Notes under the pieces: generated by a model
What the model saw: the letters and a program-made list of their open reading frames with translations, nothing else
Databases searched by the model: none
Told to the model about the DNA's origin: nothing
In this document: positions 23,039-35,500 of the stretch, one piece after another
Numbering within the stretch: the first letter of the stretch is position 1
Layout of the letters: every line of letters starts with the position of its first letter
Program-made: the position numbers and the translations under genes
DNA from: Scleromitrula shiraiana
Lineage: Eukaryota > Ascomycota > Leotiomycetes > Helotiales > Sclerotiniaceae
DNA length: 64,000 bases
Direction: 5' to 3'
Assembly (NCBI GenBank): GCA_028455995.1
Contig: JABELC010000001.1
Span: forward strand, 3,212,501-3,276,500

Positions 23039-23986
23039 TCATGAGCTTTTGCAGGTAACGCTCTTTTTGTGATTTCTGCTGTTGCTTGTATTCTCAGACT
23101 TGATCTCGAGATTCATTATTTTTATCACAGGCTGTAATCTCTCCAACTCTTCTATGTCGTCTGTTTCGCCTTCCCAAGGAACGGTTTCATACATTGATTT
23201 GCGAAGAACCCAGTCCTCCAATGTTTCTCCTGGCATGAGTGATCTGAAGGATGTTTTAGTTGTCTCTTCAAGGCTAACATCGCATTTGCCCCGAAACATT
23301 CTCAAGCGGCCATTGCGAGGAGTTTCGTATTCAAAAAATAAAAGCTCTTCAATTGCTTGGTTCCAAGGACAGATATTGGTAAAAACCTCATCAATCGTGG
23401 GCTTAAAGTCGATTGCAATTCGAAGTCGCTTGCATGGATCCGTACTAACGATAAGTTTCTGATCCAGAAACATGTTGAACGCAAGACGTCGTAACCTATT
23501 TTTCTCGCATCGCTCTTTCAATTCACCAACGCAGAACGAGAAACATTTCATGCAATCGGTAGCGATTTTGAAATATTGAAATGGTCGGGTAAAAACTAAT
23601 CGATCGACTGCCCAGTTGAAGTATATCTTAGGTGGAGTCGAACTGCGCTTGTTTCCTGGAATCTCTACACCAAATTCTAGTTTATAATGTTTCAAACCTT
23701 CAATTCGAGCTTCTCTGCACGTGTGGAGAACCGACGGGTGGGATGTGCTGGAATAATATCTGATAGATGGCTTGCAAGGTTGGTCGCCATAAAAATCGTA
23801 TTGATGCAGCTTGGCTTTGATGTCGATGGTGACATTTCGAGTGTTGTTGAAGCATGAGATTTTCCAGATCCTTTGGCGGACTTCGCAGGGGAGACGTGCA
23901 AACGGAGTGAAAATTACAAGAGTACCCGTTCGTCCATCTTCAAGTTCCTCTATTATCGAGGGAACGCCTGCATCGATAGATGTCAT
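23039..23986 (-). CDS. 2EXR-domain protein, tandem paralogue 2
   Basis: Single exon, 315 residues from the ATG at 23986; the frame upstream has no other ATG. The 2EXR signature reads FTPFARLPCEVRQRIWKISC near residue 25, followed by NNTRNVTIDIK, TSHPSVLHTCREARIEGLKHY and FNWAVDRLVFTRPFQYFKIATDC. All have counterparts in paralogue 1 at the same spacing. It differs by a longer C-terminus (about 60 residues ending EIKSENTSNSRN) and by lacking the Cys/His insert of paralogue 1. Molecular role unknown. The tandem pair with diverged ends suggests duplication followed by divergence. Confidence 0.87.
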   Translation of the reverse strand: MTSIDAGVPSIIEELEDGRTGTLVIFTPFARLPCEVRQRIWKISCFNNTRNVTIDIKAKLHQYDFYGDQPCKPSIRYYSSTSHPSVLHTCREARIEGLKHYKLEFGVEIPGNKRSSTPPKIYFNWAVDRLVFTRPFQYFKIATDCMKCFSFCVGELKERCEKNRLRRLAFNMFLDQKLIVSTDPCKRLRIAIDFKPTIDEVFTNICPWNQAIEELLFFEYETPRNGRLRMFRGKCDVSLEETTKTSFRSLMPGETLEDWVLRKSMYETVPWEGETDDIEELERLQPVIKIMNLEIKSENTSNSRNHKKSVTCKSS

Positions 23987-24393
23987 TCTGTTCAAGTCCT
24001 GAGTAAAGGATTAAATGTATGGTTCTGTTCTTCGAAATGGTTGCATTGGATTTGATGAATGTGTGGGCTATAGATATAGATCTTACCATCATCATTTAAG
24101 GGGGAAAAAGAAAAAATACTGATAACAGAAATCTCGCAAAATAGTCGTGGCGCAAGAAAAGAAATTGTTTGTTTGCGCTAGAAGCGGGAGGCTGCGTGCA
24201 TATACTTTACCAATACAGGGTATAGCATGATAACCCTAGAAAACAAGAGCGCCGAGAAAGAAAGAAGATCAAGGAAAGAATTCCAAAGTATATCATAGTT
24301 CTATACAAAAGACGATGTGTTCGTTCATCATCTGCTGGTTCCAAATGTCTACTAGGTAATATTCAGATTTTCCATATATAACCTTGTTAGCAT
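23987..24393. other. Intergenic, promoter of paralogue 2
   Basis: Contains the second copy of the conserved upstream block and the 3' UTR of the mannosyltransferase gene. Nothing else seen. Confidence 0.5.
24151..24205 (-). promoter_or_regulatory. Upstream block shared by the two 2EXR genes (copy 2)
   Basis: Plus-strand AAGAAAAGAA, TTTGCGCTAG and GCTGCGTGCATATA in the same order and spacing as at 22519-22576, ~165 bp upstream of the 23986 start. Confidence 0.5.
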
Positions 24394-25829
24394 TCAATTT
24401 ATTAGTCTTTCAAATCTCTTATCCAACTCCTTGGCTCTCTCTACACTGCCTTTGATAACTACCTTCTGATCAATACCCAAACTCATCACCATCCCTTTCT
24501 CCATACAAGCTGTATTCCAACCCTCATGATGCCACCTCCAGTTACCCCCCAAAGCCCACATACCCATCCCATCTTCCCCTCCTCAACATCCATAAGCTCC
24601 CGCTTACCATCTTTGTCCTTTTTGTTCCTTACCAATCCCCCATTAAACCACAACAAATCCCTATTTTCATCCACATGAGCGATAACACTGCCACAGATCT
24701 CCGTCTTCTTAGCCGTCTCATTTCTGACAGCCTCCTCGATGATATCACCGTAGTAATCTGCAAATTTATATGGCACATTACTTAGTTCCATTCCCAACCA
24801 GTAGGTTTCTTTATCCCCATGAGTATATTTGTATGTGACATTCTTCCTCACAATATAAGTATTCTGCCAACATGTATGTAGCAAACCCATCAAAACAGGT
24901 AGATGTCTTTTGTCAATGACCACAACTCCAGAATCAGCTTCTTGTCCATATCCTTCATTCATAACGGTAAATTTTCTGAAGGTGGAACTTAGATGATGAT
25001 TACGCATTTGCCAGCGCCAAAATTGATGCCTAGATTCGTATCTTCCTTTTCCCATCAATCGATTATGGAAAAGTAAGACGCCTGTCTTGCGGTATCCAGA
25101 ATGGGAATTTAAACTAGTTTCTGGTGGTTGGAGAAAGATAGCATCAGCATCCATGAGGATAACCTGCTCGAAGTTCGACGCGAGAATAGCAAATGGTTTG
25201 ATGGCCCAGGCTCCAGATGAAAGTTTAAGGGTCGTATCATCAAGGACTTTCGTAATGTTAAGCAACTCGACATCGGTGCTGAGGCTCGAAAGAGTAGAAC
25301 GATAGTCTAGTGGTAGATCAGAATCTTCTGCATAGATGATCTGGATTGGCAAATTTGATTTTAGAACTTCTCTGAGGTTAAGAATAAGGTAACATGCGTA
25401 TCGAAAGGACTTTTTGCCTGTGGGAATCACGATACCTTGTGATCCCAGCTCCAAAGATTTTCGAAGGGTTTGGAGTGGAGATTCATTGCTGTGAGATTTT
25501 GGATCCCTCAAGAATGGAAAAAGTGATGCAGTGACCTTTTCCCCTAGTATCGCATACTCCTGCAGCCCTTGGATATTCGAGTTACCTGATGATTCTAATT
25601 GAGCCATCCATTTAGTGACAATCTGAGTTCGACAGCCCATCTCTCCAAACTCATCTTCTGGTACAGGGTAGCTGATTAAGTGCTTGGCAATTTGCGTGTT
25701 CTTCTGGATTTCATTTTCGGTGATAGGTTTCAGGGGTTGGAATCTTATATGGTCGAAAGACCACAGAGCCCAGACCGTTCCTACTAGAAATAGTAGTATT
25801 AATCCCCTGAAAGAAATTCGATAAATCAA
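24394..25829 (-). pseudogene. Mnn1-type alpha-mannosyltransferase with frame break (possible pseudogene)
   Basis: Type II Golgi membrane glycosyltransferase of the Mnn1/Mannosyl_trans3 family. A transmembrane anchor (ISFRGLILLFLVGTVWALW) is at the start. The donor-binding core follows: IIYAEDSDLPLDYR, WAIKPFAILASNFEQVILMDADAIFLQPP with the DxD motif (DAD), then QEADSGVVVIDK, DKETYWLGMELS and GGLV. Two oddities. The frame from 25829 upward is open to about 25919 with no ATG, so a short upstream exon must supply the start, or it is lost. Near 24545-24575 the reading frame changes by one base: the frame in use stops at 24486, while the neighbouring frame encodes the expected WRWHHEGWNTACMEKG end through to a TGA at 24394-24396. 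One missing base, an assembly error, or an unusually short 35-nt GTAAGC..AAG intron would explain it. Confidence 0.75.
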
Positions 25830-27474
25830 CGCGATATCGTGATTCCGATGAGTGGTTTTGACAATGGGAACATCATAAACTCGAAGACAGCGTTCTTGAA
25901 GTACGCGTAACCGCGTCCCTCAACCCCTGAATCCTTCTGTTCTTAGATTCTATCTTATCGTGTTAAGTTTAGATAGACCCATTTGCTATTCACCTAAGTT
26001 GTGTGACTTAACTTCCCCGATGAACTTCTGAATTGTCACGGCATGGCCTTTCTTGAAACTTATTGTTGTGCTACTTGATATAATTTTGATATACTGACGA
26101 TGCTAGTGATGCTTATATTTCGATTACGATAGGCTAATGCGGGGTAAATTTTAGGGGCTTGATAGGCTGGCTAATTAGGGCGGGATTTTAAGTGCTTGCT
26201 AGCGAGTTGGGCTCTCTGACCCCACTACAGCATTCTTGCGTCGCAATAAACTTGTAACTAGACATTCAAGATGTTTGTTATATTTGGCCTAATATACATT
26301 TGTAAATTTGCTAACCATGGCACCTTAATGGATATCAACCCGATCGAACTCGAATACTCGGAGACTATTGGCTTCGGACGAGAAGCCGGGTCGACGGTCT
26401 TCCCTATCGCACACATCGTCACCTGGTTCCGAATCCACCCTATTTTGTTTCTGATCGCCGCCTCCAATTGAGACAATGACTTGAATATATCGTCCAGCAA
26501 GATATGATAAATAAAAGCATTCAAATGCTGATGCATGCATTTGAACATGTCTTGTACTGGGTCGGCATGATTTCAAGCACTTCGGGGATTGAACAACAGC
26601 TTGTATCCTCCTCTCCCAATGTAACACGTCTTGCCGAAGCTACCACAAGAGCTTCAAGTGTAATCAATAATTTGGCAACGAGTCACCAAAGAATCAAGCA
26701 GTTTTGATGAAGTTGAGCTCGAAACAATTATACACGGCATCTATCAATGGATCTACAGTCACGCAAGTCATTGATCTCATTTTTAAGTCGCACGATTAGC
26801 TCAATTCAATGCATGATTTCCGTGACGGAGAATATCCCCCTCTCCTTTCCCAAGTGGTCAGGTTGAGAGAGTACCTCATAGCCCCCTTATTGGGCATGAT
26901 CTGTAATTTTTCTCGACCCGAATGAAGCTGAGAAGAAGCCTTTCTCGGCGATGTGCTTTCAAGCCATGAATTGTGTCGTTGTAAATCAGATACATGGGTA
27001 ACATGTTAGATAATTCAATCCTAATACCGGTATTCGGTGAGTCAATCTTTCTGATATTAGTTTATGTTCAAATGAATAACATATGAGAAAAGTTTACTCT
27101 ATTCACGTGTCGAGGTTGTAATCCTAAGATCTTCAAGAAATCAACGTCGACTCGGTAATATGATTAGATATACAAGATTATAGGCTTAAAATAGACGAGA
27201 ATCTCCTGTAGGACGCTCAATGAGACATATGGTTTCACGATTGTTTGTACAAACATTGTTGGTCACAGTGCGGGACCATTGCATTAAGTGGCGATATTTT
27301 ATATGATTGATTACTTGTTTACGTCTGAAATTGAAGATATCTTTCTATAAGAGGTGAAGACGTTCTTCTCTCTTATCATAAAAGCACCAAGGAAATTTTA
27401 TCCCGTTAAGCTCTTAAGTTTTATATACAAACAATCAGTATCTGAAATCCCTAATATCAATTACAACAGTCATC
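25830..27474. other. Intergenic, 1.6 kb
   Basis: Probably holds the promoter and a possible first mini-exon of the mannosyltransferase, and the promoter of the acidic-tail gene. Frames at 26258-26707 on both strands are under 101 codons with no recognisable domain. The plus-strand fragment ending near 26707 (SSPNVTRLAEATTRASSVINNL) looks protein-like but has no start or splice partner I can defend. Confidence 0.45.
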
Positions 27475-30400
27475 ATGGCAGGAGCAAACCCCGAAGGTGT
27501 AGCTTGGTTCCCTCGAGCTGCTTTGAAGTGCGATAAGTTCGATCCCGATGATGTTAAGCAGTTTTACAGTCATGTTCTACTTGAAGTCGTCACCAATTCT
27601 ACTGTCGATCAAGGATATGTAAGTTCTACAGTTATATTATGCCAATGTCGAGCATGAAACTCATTCATTCTTTGTATCCATTTGCCAACCCATTTATTTG
27701 CACTTCTTCTTATAAATCCCATCAAAGAGCGATTGTTAACTTCCAAATGATCTAGTGGGTACCACATATTGAGTATCAGGATTTTGCTCGTCTGGGCAAG
27801 CAATCTTTCGAAAAATTTGGGCGAGCAGCCTATGCTCGATATAAGTATATGAATGCTATGACTGGCAACAGCTGTACCAATATCCAACGGCAAGAAGCTA
27901 TTCAGGGAAGTGACGACTATTATTCTCTCAAACCCCAGAGTGACAAAACAATAGTTGGGCTCGTCCCAACTCTCATTCCAACACCAGAAGAAAGATATTT
28001 ATGGGTAGATTTGTCTTACCCCTTACGCTGCATTTATATTCCGTTGGCTCAGTATGCTCATAAAAAGTACCCCGACCGATGTACCTACTCCCGAGTGGCA
28101 ATTCGTCTTGGAAGTCCAACCCTGAAATATTACTTGAGTACTACAATCGATCAAGAAAAGCTTGCAACAGGAGGCTATAATCTTGGCGATCATGCAGGTG
28201 ATTATAGTAAGCAAATTGAAGCTATTATGAGCGGTCCACTTGGTTTTAGTATCAATGTGACGAAACAACTCCCTGAAGCATTGCAGACTTCATTGAGTTT
28301 CATGAAGGGAAATATACCAGGCTCGAGTCGCCCTAAGATGTCTATACAAAAAGAGCCTGGTCTTAGTGACAAAGAGAAGCAGAGGGAACATGGAATTTAT
28401 GGATTTAGTACACCTAATTTTCAAGAGGTAAGCTCGATTTCTTTGACTCTATATTCAGCAATTCAGAATTCAATTAATGAGCTTTATCTATCCTCTCTAT
28501 TATACTTCACGATGCGTTCAATTTTCTCTTATATGACATTTTATGATTTTATGATAGACCATAACTAACATCTGGTGCTGGGAAGGGAACATTGCAAATG
28601 AAACGAGACGATGAATACGGTTGGAAATACCTACCACAATGGACAGCTAGATTCGATATTTTCACTCTTGCTGGACTTCTTGCAATTCCAACGGAGCTAC
28701 GAAAGACAGAATTTGAAAATCCTTATCAATTCATCGTTCTCTTCGAAAGCAAAGCTGTTCAAGCAAAAGCAAAATCCGCAGACAAGTACATGAACGATTC
28801 AGGAATAATACAATATGATCAGCTACTTAGCAGTCAGTTCGGTACTCAGGTGACTTACAAAGATAACGGATATGATAAAGATTGGGTGGTTAAGTGCTTG
28901 TCTGGCATTCTCGCAGTAGGTCTTAGTTGTATACCAATGATTGGACCATTGGTGGCTCTTGGATCGCAGATGATAACGGATGCTATTTTGGACCCAGAAT
29001 CATTTACAACCAAGCAAGGATTGGTTGGTAAGATACCTAATATTACTACTGCAATGGTTGCTACATCTCAGAATGTGAAGGGATTCCTGGATGAGACGAA
29101 AGTTCATCACGTACTGGCCGTGGAGGGCGAGGATAAGAAAGATAGATCGATTTATGTCTGGGCTAAGGGTGGTGAAGAAGAGGATGAGAAGGGTTCAGAG
29201 AGCGAGGGTGATCAAGAGGGAGCCAATGCGGATGATCAGCCGGGCGATGCTGAGAGTATGGAAGGAAGTGGAGCTAACCAAGAAGATGATGGAGGAAGCC
29301 AGAATGACCAGGATGATCAGACCAAGGATGTAGGGGAGGGAGCCGGAAATGAAGATAACCAAGAAATCGACGATAATGCAGGCAGTAGCGATAATAAAAC
29401 AGGTAATGTAGAGACAGGAACCGAAGATGATCAAGGAGGTGAGATGAAAGATGACACAGGGAGCGGGGATTCGGAAAAGGCAGGAGCTGAAAATGATCAA
29501 GAAGATGACGTGGGCGATAATGCAGGAAGTGGAAGCAACCAGGATGCTGAAAAAATCGAAAATAATGCAGATGACCAGGTCGATGGCGAAGGCAATAAGA
29601 ATGAGGGTAATGGAAACCAAGAGGAGGGGGCTAGAAATGATAACACTGGCGATCTAGAAAGCAATGATGTCGATGACGGCGGAGCCAAAGAGAATGATAA
29701 CGTGGATGACAATCTTGAAACGGAGGATAACCGAAACGCGGATGATGGTGGCGTTGGAGAAGGCACTGAAGGGGTAGAAAATACTAACGAACCCGGTGGA
29801 AACGAAGGCGGAGAAGGTGAGAATGGAGATACCCAAGATCCAGAAAACGACGAAAAGAATGACGGAGATGGAGATGACGGAGAAACCAAAGAAGGAACAG
29901 AAGTTGGTGAAAGTGGAGCTGCAGAGAACGAGGATGAGGGGAACATGGAAGAGAGTGGTTTGAATAATAAAGATAAGGATGATGGAGAGATAGATGGTGA
30001 ACAAAGCAAAGAGATTGAGAAAGAGAGCGAGACAGCGGAAGGCGAGAAAGGGGATGGCGGGGAGGAGAAAAATGAAGGAAATAATGATCAGGAGATGGGA
30101 GATGTGCAAGAAAATGATGGTGGAGGTGAAAATGCAACAAACGAAGAAGGGGATAATGAAGGAAAGGAAGAGAATAGTGATCAAGAGGAAGAAATTAGTC
30201 CGGAAAGTGAGAATAAGGATAATGAAAAGGAAGACGATGCCACAGAGAGTAAAGAAGGCGATACTCTGGAAAATGAAAATACCGAAATTGAAGAGGAAAA
30301 CAACCCAGCAATTGGAAATGACTCAGAGGATAAAGAAGGCGGTGAAAGCGAGACGGGAGATGATGATGAAAAAGCAGAACCCAATAGCACTGCGGAGGAT

Positions 30401-31510
30401 GGAGGTTTGGTGGGCGATGAAAAGGGAGAGCAAGGAATTGAAGGGGAGAATAATGAATTTAGTAAAAATGAAAAAGGAAAAAACGGTCAAGTAGGAGAGG
30501 AAGAAAAGGATCCGAATGATAAGGGTGCCGGCGAACAACAAGATAGTGACAAAGGAGGCGATGAAGCGACCAATGAAGAAGGCGATAAGGAAGGACAAGA
30601 AGGAGATGAGAACCAAAACAATGATGATGATGATGATGATGAAAAAGGGAATAGTGGCCAGGAAGTTGGGGAGCAAGAAGATCCTGGTGAACAAAAGAAT
30701 GATAGTCAAGAAGGTGAGGGCGAGGGAGAGGGGGACGACCCAGAAGACGACCAGAACAACAAGGATGAACAAGAAGATACCCAGAAAAATAATGACGAGC
30801 AAAGAACTGATGATCAACCAGCTGAGGTAGAAAATGACCTAAAAGATAAGGGTGAACAGGAAAACGATGCTCAAGGGGGAGAGGGAGAGGGAGAAAATAG
30901 CCAGAATGACAATTCTGAACCAGAACAGGATCAGAATAATGATCAAGCAGATGAAGGGGGGATTGATCAGAACGAAAAGGAAGAACAGAAGGACGATGAC
31001 AATGCTGAACAGGAAAACAGTCGGGATAATGATAGTGGACCAGAAGCTAGTAATGATCAAGATAATCAAGGGCAAGAGACTCCGGCAGATCAGGATACAG
31101 CAAATAACGCCAATGATGAGAAGAAAAAGAAGAAAGAACAAACAAATGATGTTGAGAATTTGTCGCCTGCTGAAGACCAGGAGCAAGGCCAGGATCAACA
31201 GACAAACAATGTCGAAGATTCATCGCCTCAAGCTAATCAAGACGAAGACCAAACTCAAGATCAACAGACTAATAACGTTGAAGATTCTTCGCCCCAAGCA
31301 ACTCAAGATGGAGACCAAGGCCAAGATCAGGACACAAACAAAGATCAACAGACGAACAATATTGAAAATTCTCCATCCCGAGATCAAGGTCAAGATCAGG
31401 AACAGAATCAGAAGAACAATGTAGAGGATACACCAGCGGGTCAGAATGATGACACAGGAAATGCCGAAGAGTCATCACCGGCACTTGGTGAAGATAATGG
31501 CGATGACTAA
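27475..31510 (+). CDS. Unknown protein with giant acidic disordered tail
   Basis: Three exons: 27475-27618, 27756-28427 and 28586-31510. The introns are 137 bp (GTAAGT..TCTAG) and 158 bp (GTAAGC, CTAAC branch at 28565, GGAAG acceptor), all in phase 0. The product is 1246 residues. Residues 1-~460 look folded: aromatic-rich segments (YWVPHIEYQDFARLGKQSF, KYLPQWTARFDIF) and a hydrophobic stretch (CLSGILAVGLSCIPMIGPLV) near residue 375 that could be a buried helix or membrane hairpin. From about residue 468 to the end the chain is almost only E, D, N, G, Q, S, T and K, strongly acidic. It ends in about five diverged copies of DQQTNNVEDSSPQA. There is no signal peptide. I do not recognise the folded part. 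The long antisense and alternate-frame ORFs over the tail are codon-composition shadows. Confidence 0.85.
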
Positions 31511-32536
31511 ACCTATAAGAAGATTTGTGAAGAGTCACAGATCCTGTTTCTATTTATATAATACAAATAATAAGTTATTTTCAGACAGACGCAATCAATG
31601 GTGTACTCTCGTCTCATATACTTAATCGATATCCAACAGATTCTTAACCGTGTAAGTATTGAACGTGGATGGACGGTGAAATGGGCGTAAGTGTTGATTG
31701 AACAGTGATCATAGTTATCAGAAATATTATGTTGGGTCTTGTGGGTGGGCATTAAACTTATGGCGGGGAGCGGGGTTATTTATGATATTGCGGTTATATC
31801 TACATAGTTTCCTTCCTTGAAAGATATTACTACGTTTCTTAATCTGACTTATTAGAAGCCATAGCTAGTTTTGCTACTTGCATTCCACGGTATTGTAAGA
31901 TTCGAGCAAGTGCTTGAGATTTGAATACGTGCTTCGCTTGTCTTGTATCAATCTTATATCAAGAAGAACTATCCTTGAATATGAACTCAATTGAGATGGG
32001 ATGTATTGGAATAACTATATTTCTCAAAAGGCGGGTGATGGGTGATGGGCGATGTTAGATGTAGTTGGCATTAACTTGCATACAGTAAAAGATATCCAGA
32101 TATCCAGATATCCATATACATACCAAACCAAGTCCGATTAGGTAATCATCCATTTCTTTTTTTGGCTTTAACAGTTGTTTGTTTTGGACCCACATTTATA
32201 CATCATGGCAAAACACGACCACTCACTCACTGCATCTGTCAGACTTCACGGTATGCACCCCCACCTACACGCGCGTCAGGTTATACAATAACGGTATTCG
32301 GTGAGGAGACAAGCGAATTAAACAATTTGATATATAATTGAAGAGCTTTCCTATCTTTCATACTCTCTTTGCTGTTACCCACTTCTTACTCTATTACCAT
32401 TCAATCTTTTGGTAATTGCTCATATTATATTGGTAAACTAAGAGTAAACCCATCCTGGTGAGGAAAGAGGCCGAAAGCCACCGAAGGGAGGTCATTATAA
32501 CCTCAATTGCTCCAATTGGGGATTTAGAAGGTTATA
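31511..32536. other. Intergenic, 1.0 kb
   Basis: 3' UTR of the acidic-tail gene and promoter of the ABC transporter. It contains a GGTGATGG-like repeat (about 32033-32053) and a tandem GATATCCA repeat (32091-32115). No gene seen. Confidence 0.5.
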
Positions 32537-35500
32537 ATGCCTTCATTTAAGGTGCAAGGAGGCATCAATCCAGAATTCCAGCTAGAATTGAAACACATAT
32601 CAATTCAGTGTCATCGAATATGGGTATATAATTTACTCAATTTTATAGTTTAACCTTTGCTAACGAGAGTATCAGGATCCCGTGAACGCTCGCTTTGAAA
32701 GTTGTGCTATCCCATTTATAGCAACTATCCCAGCTATTGTTAGTGCATTAATTGTTCTTGGGCTCTTGATCAAATTTATACCAATTGGTCACCTCCGGCC
32801 ATCATGGCTCCAATCTTTCGTGAGGGAGCCAACAGAGAAGACTACAGATCTTGAACCAAGACGACCACGTATTTTTACACGTCTCACTTGGTGTTTGTTT
32901 GGCATATCAATCATTGGTATGCTATTGCAATTATTCACAATCTTTTATCCTTATATTCAGCTGCATATGATATTTCCCACAATATCATGGGCTGTTGCAT
33001 GCTTATTGATAGCTATACTTCGACCATCAAAGACCCCAAAATCGCTATTCTTTCTCTACATTAGTATACTAGTTTCGCATTTCCTGGTTCTACTCGACCG
33101 AATCTCGACTTTCAATCAACAGGATATCCCTCATTTAATTTCATGGATAGGCTCCTTGCTAGGAATTGTTATTATTATGCGTATGCCCATGCGTGATCCC
33201 TCACTCCCTAATGACCGCATCAGCCCAGCTTTCAGCCAACCACACTCGAAATTACGAAGCCCAGAGGATAATATTACTCTGTGGCAATTTATGAGTGTTT
33301 CGTGGCTGACCCCACTTATGTCTATAGCAAGGGTTAGACAGCTTGAGGATGAGGATGTATGGAGCCTAAGTTATCAGTTTCAGCACAAACCTTTGCACCA
33401 AAAGTTCAAAGAGATGAAGGGCTCGATACTACGGAAGTTAATCGATGTCACAGGCATTGACCTTGTTATTCAAATCTTCCTGGGTATCGTAGAATCACTT
33501 TCAGGTATATGATATTATTAGCTTTGCATGAAGAGAAGTACTCATCCTAACACAATAACAGCTATCGCATCACCCTTGCTTCTCCAGAAAATTCTTGCAA
33601 CTATGGAGAATCCACTGGCACCAAGTCGAGCGACCTTGACATACGCTTTCATCGCACTCATCAATCGATTAGTCTCTGCCCAGTTGCGTGTATTCGCACT
33701 GTGGTATTCAAGACGTTGTTACGAAAGATCTCGAGGTGTGATGATCACCATGCTATACGAAAAAACGTTATCGAGAAAAGCTGTAAGCATAAGCACCAAA
33801 CCGAAACACCTTGAAGATGCCAATGGATCAACCAACGGGACAAATGCTAGTCATCAAACTAATAAAATTGCAAAACAATCTTCTGATTCATGGTGGAAAA
33901 GGGCTTTAGATACTATAGTGACAACTCTATTCTCGCCATTCTTTTCTAGGTCCAACAAAACGCAAAAGACAAAGGAGTTGGCAACGATGGGCAAGATTTT
34001 GAATTTGATGAGGCGCGTCTCAATTCCCCCAACTAGAAGTTTTCTTATTGACGGTTATATAGGAACGATGTGTACGAGGTTGCTCAACGGTAAGCATTGG
34101 ATGTAGAGCAACTTGTAGCATCAATCACTAACAGGAGATTCCAGGTTTTTGGATTTTGATAGCCTCATTACCGAGCCTTTGAAATTGGCCCTCGCAATAG
34201 TGACAACAATCCATCTTCTTGGATGGACCTCTTTAGTTGCCACTTTAACTATATTCATAGGACAAGTCTTGAATGTAGTAGTGGTCAAGGGAATGTTGTA
34301 TTATGAAAGACAACGAAGGACTGCAACTGACACGAAACTGCATAAGATTACTCAACTTGTCGACTCGATTAGGTATGTTCACCTGCAGACTTGAACTTAG
34401 GCTGTGTCTATTAATTAACGCTTTTCTAGACATTTGCGTTGGTATGGCTGGCAGGAAGTTTGGTTGAATCGTATCATGGAGTCAAGGCAGCATGAGTTAC
34501 GGCTGCGAGTGATTACAGCTATATGGAACACTCTCATGGGCTTTGTGATGGTATTTTCAAGTGGAATGTTTCCAGTTGTTGCTTTCTATGCATACTGCGT
34601 CTTGGCAGGCAAGCCACTAGGCATTGATATTGCTTTTCCAGCACTTTCGCTGTTTAGCATGATTGAAACTGGTATCGAAAGCATACCTAACCTTGTCACA
34701 ACGCTTCTCAATGCAAGAATAGCGATGGGTCGTATCGAAGATTTTATGCAAGAGCCCGACAAAGATGAGGTTGATGCAAGCAGAAAAGCAGATATTAAAT
34801 TGGATCTGAAAGATGCGTCATTTGCTTGGCCTGGAGCTACAGAGCCCGTTTTACGAGATATAACAATGTCTTTCCCCGTTGGAATATCTCTAGTTTCTGG
34901 AGAGGTAGGTTCTGGAAAAACGGCCTTGTTACAATCTCTTCTTGGTGAGCTTGATCATTTAAGTGGCATGTACTGCCCTACAAACGAGATAGTCGGTTAT
35001 TGCGCCCAAACTCCATGGCTTCAAAGTATGAGCATCAGAGATAATATCTTATTCTCAGCCCCATATCATGAAACTCGATACAAACAGGTCTTGGAAGCTT
35101 GTGCTCTCATTCCAGATATGGTAAATTTCAAGAATGGAGATTTATCGTTGATTGGTGAAAATGGCATTGGACTATCGGGTGGTCAAAGAGCTCGCGTTGC
35201 ACTCGCACGAGCAGTATACTCAAATGCGAATCTCTTATTTCTCGATGATCCTCTATCTGCTTTGGACCACCAAACCGCTGAATCAATCGTCAAAAAATGT
35301 CTTACTGGATCTCTGGTTGATGGAAGGACTATTGTATTGGTCACTCATCGAACGGAATTGTGTCAGGAGGTTGCAAAGCAATTTATAAGAATGTCAAACG
35401 GAAGCGCAGAAGTTTTTGACGCCGAATCCATTCCATCGGAGACTCTTCAACAAATTGAATCGTCAGATCATGCAATAGCAGACGAAAAGGAAGATGAAGA

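Noticed and set aside
29195..31424. Long open frames on both strands over the acidic tail (up to 190 codons)
   Set aside because: They are shadows of GAN/RAN-rich coding sequence: the other frames read only I/F/S/L or K/R/M runs, and the sense frame is continuous with two upstream exons.
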